Origin: Bremia lactucae
Taxonomy: Eukaryota; Oomycota; Peronosporomycetes; Peronosporales; Peronosporaceae
DNA length: 17,259 nucleotides
Reading direction: 5' to 3'
Assembly: GCF_004359215.1 (NCBI RefSeq)
Contig: NC_090618.1
Span: 575,064 to 592,322, forward strand
Shown: one piece after another, positions 1 to 8,445 of the stretch
Layout of the letters: each line of letters starts with the position of its first letter
Numbering within the stretch: the first letter of the stretch is position 1
Program-made: the position numbers and the translations under genes
The notes under the pieces: model-generated
The model's database searches: none
What the model was told of the DNA's origin: nothing
What the model saw: only the letters and a program-made list of their open reading frames with translations

Positions 1-963
1 GACTATTTCGTGGATCTTTCCTTCCTTTAATTCGGCAAGGAACAGATCCCACGACATCTCCGGGAGATTTACTATCTCCTCGGCAGATTTAAAGACTTGC
101 CGGAGCACCTCAACTGAGGATGCCTCCGCAATTTCGTCTTTGACGGCCTCGAACACCTCGTTCGAAGGCCCGTCCTCTTCATTAGAGACTGATCCAAAGG
201 TCACTCGTTTAGACGTGCCTTTGATCGTCCTAATCTGTCGGGTACTCGTTTTTCGAGTTACCACGACCCTTTTCTGGGAAGCGGGTGCCGTTGCACTCCT
301 GGCTAACGCACCCCTTCCAACCGCACCAGGCTCTTGGCACTGTGCCGGTTTATGCGACGCATGACTTCTTGTCAGCTCGCCGTCTACTGCCACAGGCTCT
401 CGGCTCTGTGCAGGACATTCGGACGCATGACTACTTGTCATCGTCCTATTCACTACCTCAGTCTCCACGAGCTGGGTAGGAATTGGTGACGTTTGACATC
501 CCGTCAACGCACCCTCAACTGTGTTCGACACGACATCAGTTGCATAGGCCTCTCGCAGGAGCACATCCTTTCCGGTGTCCTGCGTAGAGTTCGCAACTGT
601 GCGTGTACGCCAGTCTATCCATGGTTGGTACTTTGCCAACCATGGCATGCCTAGGATGAGGTCATACGGACTCTCCATTCCTAGCACTGTGAACTTTTCT
701 TTACAAGAGAAGTCACTAAAGCTGAAGGCGATTTCTATCTGAACTCCCTCAGGCTTAAAGAGCGCACCGTTCGCTAAACGAACGGTCGCCTCTTCTCGCT
801 TGCCATCCTGGCAAAGCAAATTAAACATCGCCGGTCTCTTTCTTAGAGCCGCGAGTTTCACAAAATTTTGTGATGCACCCGAATCCACTAGGAGGGTCAT
901 CACCTGGTCATAGCCTCTTACATGAGCGCTATAGACCAGCAGGAATGAAGTCCGAAATTTCGA
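1..963 (-). CDS. pol: Pol polyprotein start: retropepsin and linker (partial, open at window edge)
   Basis: A minus-strand frame stays open from about 963 to position 1, about 320 codons. It opens into an aspartic protease with the active-site motif D-S-G-A-S at 873-887. The second protease landmark, I-L-G-M followed by P-W-L, lies about 80 residues on, near 640. After it comes a Ser/Thr/Pro-rich spacer and then acidic sequence expected to lead into RT outside the window. A frame change near 955-965 separates this frame from the sequence joining gag to pol, so the true start is unclear. Protease identity is firm; RT and integrase are not visible here. Confidence 0.85.
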
Positions 964-1049
964 ACCTCAGGGACTTTGCTACCCATTTGTTCGACAACTC
1001 TGAACTTAGGGGTAGCTTCAGAGTCCAGGTCAGCATGGCATTTCACTCC

Positions 1050-2109
1050 CTACTGCGCTCCTATATTTCCCGACCCCTCAGTGGTCGATGCAGAACTCAT
1101 GCGTCTCGCACGCTGGTTCTTGCCATCGCCCTTTGGGAAGGGAGTCCTCTTGCTGGGCATTTTTGCCCCAGCAGGGACCCTGGCATAGCAGCGAGCCATC
1201 ATATGGCCGCGCTTGCCGCATTTAAAACAGACTACGTCTGCATTGCCCAACTCCATAGGAGTGGCATCTGTCCTTTCGGCCGACGGCTTATACCAAGCTG
1301 TCGCCGAGGCACTGTTGAAGGATTGCTCCTCAACCAAGGCAATTTATAATGCTTCTTCCATCGTCGACGGCATCTTTCTGAAAATAGCCTGTCGCGATAA
1401 GCCATGCCGTAGTCCGTTCATAAACGTGGGCACCTTAATGTGCTCCGGAATCGGACCTACGGTTATGGACGCCGACAGCGAGCGCATCTCTTGCACATAC
1501 TGCTTCGCCTGTCGCGCTCCAAAGAAGTGCGCCTGAAGCAACACATCGAAGTTCGGCGGCTGGTACATGGCGCGAATCTTTTCCTAAAAGATCGCCCATG
1601 TAGGGAACGCCTTTCTGTCCGCCATAAGCGCCGAGTAAGCCCACTCTGAGGCCTTATCGCGCAGATGCGACATACCATCCGGCTGTCGTCCTCGATGAGC
1701 TTGGCGACACCGCATTGCTCCACGGCTAAAGGCCAGTGGACAATCGTGTGCGCCGCAGTTCCATCGAAATTGGGTGAGTCCATTGGAATGGGCCTCGGCT
1801 GATGCGGCCGGGCAGAGAGCATCTCCATGGTCCTGTTGAGAGCCTCGCTCCGAGCCTTCTCATGTCTCAGCTTATCCTGAGTCTGATTGACGAACTCCGC
1901 CGCAGCATGGCCTTGTGCTACGGACCCGGTCCTCCGCTGTCCGAGCCCGAATGCTCAAACTGCTTCAACTGAGCAACATGTTGCTCAGGAGGACTACCCA
2001 GGAGCCTGGCCAGGATTTATTCACCAAGTCCCTGCGCCATAAGCCCTGCCACCTCCCGATGATGTTCGGAGAGGTGGGGGAAATGACCCGAATCAATATT
2101 GAGGCTCAT
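1050..2109 (-). pseudogene. gag: Gag polyprotein remnant of element A
   Basis: The first Met downstream of the primer-binding site is at 2109 and the reading ends at the stop at 1050-1052. It is a retrotransposon Gag: an N-terminal region, a capsid-like retrotrans_gag domain (about 1345-1760) and a C-terminal CCHC zinc knuckle at 1188-1229 with spacing CX2CX4HX4C. It is broken. A TAA lies near codon 31, a TAG and frame change near 1920, a deletion of about 10 bp near 1663 relative to element C shifts the frame, and another in-frame TAA replaces a Gln codon near 1346. Element C confirms the intact readings at the last two sites. Gag would form the virus-like particle; this copy cannot make a full protein. 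Confidence 0.85.
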
Positions 2110-2145
2110 CCTCTCGTACACACGCAGAGGTGCAGGTCGTGGAAA

Positions 2146-2163
2146 GGATTTCTTCTGCTACCA
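2146..2163 (-). promoter_or_regulatory. Primer-binding site of element A
   Basis: Read on the minus strand the site starts TGGTAGCAGA, two bases after the LTR end. This is the complement expected for the 3' end of an initiator-Met-type tRNA including CCA, the usual primer for many Ty3/gypsy elements. The match beyond the first ten bases is imperfect or species-specific. The tRNA assignment is from general knowledge of such primers, not from a tRNA in this window. Confidence 0.6.
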
Positions 2164-2165
2164 AG

Positions 2166-2698
2166 TGTAGGCGGGCACGTTTTAATGCGGCCACGCTCTA
2201 CTTAGACACACACCCTAGCACAGCGAGGAAGCGGTTTAACTAGCTTCTCTTGCGTGCAGTGAGGTAGTTGCGGTGAGCGCGTTAGCGACCTCACCGAACG
2301 CACTAAGTACTCTGGTTAAGTGTCGTCATGGGAGCGGTAATCCGGCTCCTCGTGCGCACTTACCAAGTCGGAAGTAGTTTTCAGACTCATTAATATTTAA
2401 TCGCATTAAATATAAATACCTATTTTTACCAATCAAAATGTCATCTGTATCGACAACACTTAATATGTATTGCGAGCGTATCTTTCTAGATACATCGCGT
2501 AACGGATGACGCTAGCCGTCATCCCTACTAATGTAAATGCACCCCTGTGCATCACATACACAAGGGTTGGTCAAAAATGGGAACCACACCCGAGTGCTGG
2601 GTCTAATTATTTTAATTTGGTTATTGACCATCCCCTTAAGCACACCGAGTGTACTTAACGGGGACTGTGTAACATTAGCGCAACTTTAGCCCGTTGCA
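2166..2698 (-). repeat. 5' LTR of element A (533 bp)
   Basis: On the minus strand it begins TGCAACGGGC and ends CCTACA, followed two bases later by a primer-binding site. The copy at 16069 begins TGTAACGGGC, so the expected TG start is kept in both. Alignable sequence recurs at 16069-16532 (plus) and 15776-16049 (minus), which fixes the outer edge. The LTR holds a perfect 8-bp inverted repeat, GGATGACG/CGTCATCC, at 2504-2524. The inner edge rests on the CA end and the adjacent primer-binding site. The inverted copy at 15742-15775 suggests some family members have about 34 bp more at this end. Confidence 0.85.
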
Positions 2699-3634
2699 CT
2701 TTTTGGCGCGGAGTCATCTTGTGATGACTCCTTGGACGACGACCACACTGGTGATGTCAGTATGAATCACCAGGAACGAAGTGATCGTAAAGGTCACCTC
2801 GGTATGAATGCTACTGGTGGTGCTAGTACGCATCACCAGGAACGGAGTGTTACTAAGGATCGCGCCGAGAGCCATGTTAGCTGACTTAACATGAGCCAAC
2901 GGGATAGGGACCCCAATGTTTTGCGGTTTGTTCTCGAAAAAGAGCTTTGGTTGCCCTTTAAGGGCAACCTTAATCTTCGGTCTGGTATGACCAACGATCG
3001 GTATTATATTCCGTTGTCCGACTCATCCAGGCTTTACAAGCCTGGGGAGGACGAAACGGGATTATTCGTCGATGCCTTTTTCCGGCATCGGTGGCACACT
3101 TGTAAGCGGGTAAAGGATGTCCCTCCTTTGTTCCAAGCTTGGGAAGTATTTTTGCAGAATGTGCAAAGAATAAGCCGCGAGGTCTGGCTTGACAAAGTGG
3201 ATGCTTTCCGTGAACGGTTAAAAAACGGACCGTAGACGGTGCACGCTACAAGCCGCATTGATTATCTAGAGAGGCAGGATATTTTGCCTCTCGTGGGGGA
3301 CTCATGCCCATGTTGCTTTAAGGGTGCAGGTCATGGCCCTAAAGAGGTACACTCCCTTAAGGGTCCTCATTGGAGGCTGATCATCTCTTTTGAGATACGC
3401 AAAGAGATTAAAAGCCTTCAATCCCTTACGACCGCGGGATGCGCTCGTTCTCTGATGGACCCTCCGTCGAGGAGGATGGGTCTCGTCGTACTGTCGAACG
3501 AGACACGTAACGTCCATCATCAGTTTGTAACAGGGCTCTCAACTATTATACGAGGGTGGATATCCTCGGCAACGGACGAGACAACTCGTTTGAACTCCTG
3601 TCACCTCACGCTCGTTCGAGAACGTTCAACATGA
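2699..3634 (+). pseudogene. Candidate antisense ORF beyond pol of element B
   Basis: One plus-strand frame runs from 2699 to the stop ending at 3634, with only two in-frame stops (TGA just before 2891 and TAG at 3233-3235). The longest uninterrupted piece from Met 2891 codes 114 residues. It is unlike anything I can name. It has a polar, acidic N-terminal part with two copies of an H-Q-E-R-S motif, a Trp-rich central part, and a C-terminal part with a C-P-C-C..H cluster that could bind zinc. The 3' third overlaps the chromodomain of pol on the other strand, so beyond about 3400 the frame may be only antisense. Antisense ORFs between pol and the 3' LTR are known in some plant gypsy elements; kinship with those is a guess. 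Confidence 0.4.
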
Positions 3635-6600
3635 AAACCCTTTTCCACCACTCGAATCCGTCAATGGGGGGAGAGAAAACCGGGTACGCTTCGTTCGACA
3701 AACCCGAATCAAGATCTTGATTCGGATCACATCCTTAATTATTTAAGGGAGGACATTTATCACAAGCGATCTCGTCGCCGCGAGTTAGCGGTGACGGTTG
3801 AGAATGTGACCCGTGACCAGTTAAAATTTGTGCGCAAGTTGCGACTGATCAATTGGCAAATGAAGGACGCATCAGTCCCTTCAAAATGAGCTGGTGACAG
3901 CTCGTCAAAAGATCTCATCCTTGGAGGAGTCGTGAGTCGTTTTGTTCGTGAGAACCAGACTCTATCCCGAAACTATAATGTCGGAAGAGGCCTCGTACTG
4001 ATGGTACCAGCGGAGACGCCCGACATAAACGTAGGATGCGTACGCATCCTACGAAGCAGCTCGATCGTGTACGCATTGCCTTGGCGGTGCAGTACACGAA
4101 ATGGGCCGATATATTTGGGTAGCACTTTATTACTGCCCACATTCGTCACTACATGTTTTGGCAGGATAACCATCGACAGTAGGACTAGTTCGTTAACATT
4201 GAAAGAATGCTTGCTCTTCCATTTTTGTCAGAGTTCGATTTATGTCGGTTCACCGCATCAGCGATGGAATCTTCCACGAAACGGACCACTGCTTCTCTAG
4301 CCAACAGGAATTCGCCTGCTGAGTTTTATTTTTGTCTTCAGTGCGACCCGTGCGCACTGGAAGATGTCCTTCTCCTCATTAGTGTGTTCTGACTAATTTT
4401 ATTGTTTTCGATGCTGAAAGACTCAGCATCGATTGGCGGCTGCATCAAGCTTTGCTTAAAACCCTCACAGAAACGATGAAAATCAGCTATCATGGCCACT
4501 TTACATTTCCTTCAACGAAGAAAAAAATATGTACTGTCATTTCGGCATAATTGCGTGGGTACTTGTGTAAGTAGGCCGCTAAGCCGAGGAACTTTCGAAG
4601 TCCCTTTACATCGACTGGCACAGGCCAGTCGGTGACCGACATGATATTTCCGGATCACGGAGTACACCGTGTTTACCCACGATGCACCCAATAATTAATA
4701 TTTCGCTTGCATATTGCAAGCGAAATACTTGCGAATTCTTGAAATTTTGCATACAAGATATGGTTACGCATAAGTGTAAGAATTTTTTGGACCTGGGTAC
4801 GATGTACTTCAACGTCCGACTTTCTGTTCATGGCTCTGCTAATAACGAAGACGTCATCAAAAAAACTTGGTGCAAAATCTCGCACCGATATTAACAGAAT
4901 GTTTACACATCTGTTAAATGTCGCAGGGGCATTACTAAGTTCCTGTGGCATAACTAGCCACTCCTATACCATTCCACTTGGGGTGCTTACTGCTGCGAAC
5001 GGGATGTCCTGTTGACGCATAATGATCGGATACAATTTATAGATCCATTGACGAAAAGATAGTACTCTTTGACATAACGTCAATGATTACGTCTTGTCGT
5101 GGTATCGGATTTTGAGCCGGTACCGTTGCAGCGTTCAATTTATGGAATGCATGCACAATCCGCCACGCTCCTGTTGCTTTACGCACACAGAAGGTCGGAG
5201 AGCTATGTGGGGAAGATGGCTCTCTAATGGCCCGCTGCCAAGCGATCGGCAAAGAATTTGTCGATCGCTTATACATGTTCACGAGGCAGTGGCCATTGCC
5301 TCGTGACACAGTATTACGAACCTGGAAATTGGTCCATTTTGTGTCGAGTGCCTTCATCCTTAGGCACGGTACGGATTCAATGAATACATCCTTGAATCGA
5401 TCAAATTCTTATCCAAAGGATTTGTCTTCAAAGACTTGCAGGATTGGGATGGAAATCGTTCTATCCGAGTCATGTCATCGAGGACACTTTCGTCCATCGA
5501 TGAGCTGCTGAGAACCCGTTCGTTCTCAGGAAATACTATAGCCAACCCAACATCGGCCACCTACTTGTCGTATGTGACAAGTACGCAGATCTGCTTGACT
5601 TCGCCACTACGCAGATCAGGTAAGAACCGTTTCGGTTCTAGTGTTGGCAATTGAGTTATCTCCGAAGTTTACTTCGGAGGCGGATCAAGTGTATAAGCGC
5701 CTACACTTGATCCGTTGTTTACTAAGACATTTAATGTCTCAGTTTCTTCTTTAGGACTTATTTCCAAAGGTACCTGGGAACCTTTGACCACAGGTTTCTG
5801 GGGACTTATTCCTGCAGATTCTTGGGGATTCCCTTAAACATTATTTGGGGTGAACCCCCCCCCTTTCAACTGCTCCTAGCTATGGTTGCGCAACCACAGC
5901 GAGATCCTCTACGATCGATTCTCCAGTCGATCTAGGACTTTGCACTGCCTCTTATCGATAGGCGTCGCATACTTCTTGGATGATGCTTTCCAAGCAAGCA
6001 TCCTTGTTTCATAGCACTCAACTTTTTCAAGTGGTCGAACTTCGATGCGCCTATGCTTGTGCACAGCCGTCGGTATTTTAACTCCACAGTGTGATGGGTT
6101 TTCACACCAGGGTCATGTGCAGTCGTGCAAACGACCGAACCACAAGTGAGGCCATCGCACTCACTCGTAGGACATCCACACGCTTGTGGGCGTTCCAGAC
6201 GTTTATCAGATGGCCATCTGATGAACAAGAGACAGGCATCATCACGGCTTGATGCTGCCAATTTATACATGGCTCGTACTTTCCGAGCGATGGTAATCCA
6301 AGGATGACATCAAATTTGTCATCCAAATCTAGTACGATGAAATCATCATCGTACTGTTTACCTTTCAACGTGTATTGGATACCAACAACACGTTTATTTA
6401 CTGTTATATATGCGCCTGTTGCTAGGCGCACTGTCATCCTGTTTGAGGTATATCGCGTTCAATAAATTTGAGTCTGCGGTCTTCTAGCGATTGGCGTCTA
6501 ATAAAATTGTTCGATGCCCCACAATCGACTAGGGACTTAAGTGGCAATTTGTTTGACACTTTTTTTTCCAAGGTGATGAGGTCAACCTCATCACATCGGG
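3302..6600 (-). pseudogene. pol: Pol remnant of element B: protease, RT, integrase tail, chromodomain
   Basis: Several frames must be joined. The protease has D-C-G-A-S at 6512-6526, with Cys where Ser or Thr is usual, and later an I-L-G-L-P motif near 6300. A poorly conserved spacer covers about 5400-6100. RT shows the S-P-T-F finger motif near 5190, an S-N-A-P-A-T-F motif near 4925 and the catalytic Y-x-D-D box as F-F-D-D at about 4853-4864. The connection motif R-K-F-L-G-L-A-A-Y-L lies near 4580. The reading then jumps to the C-terminal integrase module (K-H-V-V..I-G-P-F..M-R-T-H-P-T-F, 4020-4180) and on to a chromodomain. RNase H and the DDE core are missing. Stops and single-base frameshifts are frequent, so the copy is dead. 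Confidence 0.85.
3440..3640 (-). other. Chromodomain at the end of pol, element B
   Basis: Translated on the minus strand across one frameshift near 3620, the segment shows chromodomain landmarks in order: V-E-R, a basic stretch, L-V-R-C-R-G-Y-P, then E-P, and finally L-V-R-Q-Y-D-E-T-H-P. The Trp expected before E-P is a TGA stop, a single G-to-A change from TGG. Upstream, the proline-rich linker (about 3640-3710) ends in a G-G-K motif. In chromoviruses this domain steers integration to particular chromatin. A tail of about 50 codons continues to a stop at 3302. Confidence 0.75.
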
Positions 6601-6830
6601 CAGTTACAAACAATGTTTTTGTGTGATGAGCATTATTTGCTGCTGGATCAGTAGGGCTTTCCGCACCTAATCACCCTAACCGTTTTTTACGAACGCGTCG
6701 CCGTAGCGAATTCGCAGCAGCGTCAGATCCGCGTCCTCTGCTGTTCCTAGCGGAAGGTCAATAGTTTCGCTCAGTATTTCTTGGTACTGGACGTAGGGCA
6801 GGCGTAGTGGACCCGTCTTTTAACAGCGAT

Positions 6831-7894
6831 TGCATTTTTGCAATCGTCTGTGACTAGAAGAGCGAGGTTTCTCGCTCTCCACATTCGAGAGGTCCATAGG
6901 TTCTGGTCCTCCGATTTCTTGTCGTCTCGGAGGACAATAAGCTCCAGAGTGGACGAAAGCCTGTTTAAGACTGTTCCATTATAGAGATCGCTTGGTTGAG
7001 CGACTCTAGTTCAAGCCGGAATAGGTGAGTCTTAATAGGGCCGTCTGCAAGACCTTAAATAAATATAGTAACCTGATTTTGTTCATCAATTGGATGACTC
7101 ACGATACAACTGACAAGAAAACGCTTCTCACCACCTGAACCCATCAGAGGATGTGGAGGGGGAGGAAATGTCGGGTTCGTCTCGTTGACGTACCGAATCA
7201 ACATCGTGTTTGCTGGTCATAAGCGTGAAGGTCACGCGTGCCCTGCTTCAAATCCAGGAGGTCGACTCGAACCCTAGATTTGGGATGTAATTGCTCATTT
7301 TGCCTGAGCCGGGTCTCAAAGACCTCATACGACCCAAAAACTAATGGATCGTGAAGCTTGAGCCCTAAGGCCCAAGATTTGGCTCCGGCTAAGTAGGTCA
7401 TGCCAATTTCACTTTCGTCGCATCATCATTGACGTGGCGAGCTTCAATGGCGTCGTCTAATTCGACAAACCAGCTTATAAGGGGGTCGCCTTCGACTACC
7501 TTAAACTTAAAGAATTCTATCTTTAAGCTTTCAGGAAGACGTGGAAGCGTCGGCCCCCAAGAAGCATGCAGATGCTGCTGTTTCAATAGTTCCAACTGTT
7601 AAGCACCCTGTTCTCCCAACACCTCTGTGTGTTGAGAGTCTTGCTGGTGAAGCAAGGCTACTTTTTCTTGGGCTCCGACGAGTTCATTTTGTATGAACTC
7701 GGCTATGGCCGCCATTGTGTTCATCTGTGTTCAGAGTGAACAGCATAGCGCCAACGGCTAGCCCGCCTACGACCGAACTCATGCGTTCGATCGCTCTCTA
7801 TTCAAGGTCACTCAAATGAGTGAACGTTTCACGCGTTGCGTGATAGCTTCTTCAGGGGATTGAAGCTCCCTCCTTCTTCATCCAACATTTCCAT
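6831..7894 (-). pseudogene. gag: Gag remnant of element B
   Basis: The probable start is the Met at 7894, the first after the primer-binding site. A Gln/Leu-rich coiled segment (about 7590-7720) is followed by a retrotrans_gag-like capsid region (7260-7560) split by a one-base frameshift near 7398. An in-frame stop interrupts it near 7600, and an 84-bp foreign patch breaks it at 7119-7202. The capsid reading resumes below 7118, and a possible degraded zinc knuckle (C-x2-C followed by a stop) sits near 6835. Codon-level decay matches that of the pol remnant. Gag identity rests on the capsid-like block and on its place between the primer-binding site and the protease. Confidence 0.7.
7119..7202 (-). 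repeat. Pol-linker patch inserted in gag of element B
   Basis: Gag reads through to the bases ATCG (plus 7203-7206) and resumes at the bases GACAAGA (plus 7112-7118). The roughly 84 bp between them interrupt the capsid frame. On the minus strand this stretch resembles the linker just before the chromodomain of the same element (about 3640-3740): both have TTGATTCGG, a pyrimidine-rich proline stretch, then a GGTGG purine run. In one frame it reads as a P-P-P-P-H-P-L-type linker ending G-G-E-K-R-F-L-V. The right-hand junction falls in a few bases that would be shared by the gag and pol sequences. Confidence 0.6.
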
Positions 7895-7930
7895 GCTGGA
7901 TGGAACATGCGTAGGCCGTTGAACGAACTA

Positions 7931-7943
7931 CGAAGTGCTACCA
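7931..7943 (-). promoter_or_regulatory. Primer-binding site of element B
   Basis: The minus strand reads TGGTAGCA followed by less certain bases, two bases after a CA that ends the LTR at 7946. It shares its first eight bases and the two-base spacing with the site in element A, so the same initiator-Met-type tRNA primer is likely. Confidence 0.5.
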
Positions 7944-7945
7944 GG

Positions 7946-8345
7946 TGGAGCACCCTTTGCTAGTACTGTTAATTGTACTAGTCGACCTAGACTGATTGCA
8001 TTGAAGTTGGGGTGCCTCGACTACTTCACGTACACGACGTGCAGAGGAAGGTTCTAAGTTGTCTTATGACGATTGGCGGGGTTGATTTAAACTTAAGACA
8101 ACCAATTAATGTCTTATTGCGTCAATATTACCAAAATGGTAATATTGGAACTATTAAGCCAAAATTTATAAAGATTTTTTTTTGTACTTGTTAATATTAA
8201 TTTCCTTTCATAGGATATAATATTAATTATTCCTCTTATAGGAAATAATAATATGTAATGACTAGTTTAACATAAAGCATTATTGGATTTGCTTTTTCAA
8301 GCTAGAAACATTAAAACTTACTATTGAGAACTGTGGCTTATTACA
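7946..8345 (-). repeat. 5' LTR of element B (inner edge clear, outer edge uncertain)
   Basis: The inner edge is the CA on the minus strand at 7946, next to the primer-binding site. The last 24 bp resemble the start of the fragment at 15745-15768 (GGAGCACCCTT..CTAGTACTG), so this end module is shared between LTRs here. The outer edge is a guess: the minus-strand TGTAA at 8345 would give about 400 bp. The interior is AT-rich and contains a perfect 11-bp inverted repeat at 8123-8147 and two copies of an AATATTAATT..TATAGGA segment near 8193-8245. No other copy in the window confirms the outer edge. Confidence 0.4.
8123..8147. repeat. Perfect 11-bp inverted repeat, 3-base loop
   Basis: CAATATTACCA and its reverse complement are separated by three A residues. 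It lies inside the presumed LTR of element B in AT-rich sequence. It could form a hairpin or a small cruciform. No function can be assigned. Confidence 0.6.
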
Positions 8346-8445
8346 TCACTTTGTCCCGATATCAAGTTTGTATTCAGCCCACTTAAGAAGATTATATGAC
8401 TATTATTTATTTACGATTATTATTATTGCCTGCTAAAACCTTCCA

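Larger units (their letters stand above)
1..2698 (-). mobile_element. Ty3/gypsy LTR retrotransposon, element A (5' part, cut by window edge)
   Basis: Reading the minus strand from 2698 downwards gives the order of a gypsy element: LTR, primer-binding site, gag with a CCHC zinc knuckle, then pol opening with an aspartic protease. RT, RNase H, integrase and the 3' LTR would lie left of the window. Gag carries several stops and frameshifts and pol one frameshift, so this copy is non-autonomous. A second copy of the same family (element C) lies at the right end in the opposite orientation. The base next to the LTR at 2699 already belongs to element B, so A probably inserted into B's 3' region. 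The target-site duplication cannot be tested because the other end is missing. Confidence 0.9.
2699..8345 (-). mobile_element. Ty3/gypsy chromodomain retrotransposon, element B (decayed, internally deleted)
   Basis: The minus strand reads LTR end (7946), primer-binding site (7931-7943), gag remnant (7894 to about 6831), protease (about 6560-6100), RT (about 4550-5360), integrase C-terminal tail (about 3970-4310) and chromodomain (about 3440-3640). The RT is of the oomycete gypsy type but the element differs in sequence from family A. RNase H and the integrase zinc and catalytic domains are absent, and many stops and frameshifts occur. No 3' LTR is visible; element A's LTR abuts at 2698. The left boundary is therefore where A starts, and the right boundary (5' LTR start) is uncertain. 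Confidence 0.85.

Noticed and set aside
3720..3990. Plus-strand frames with coiled-coil-like, charged composition
   Set aside because: The minus strand here is the linker between the integrase tail and the chromodomain of pol; the plus reading needs several frameshifts and is best seen as antisense.
8340..8345. TGTAA on the minus strand as the certain outer edge of element B's LTR
   Set aside because: There is no second LTR copy or target-site duplication to confirm it, so it is given only as a provisional boundary.
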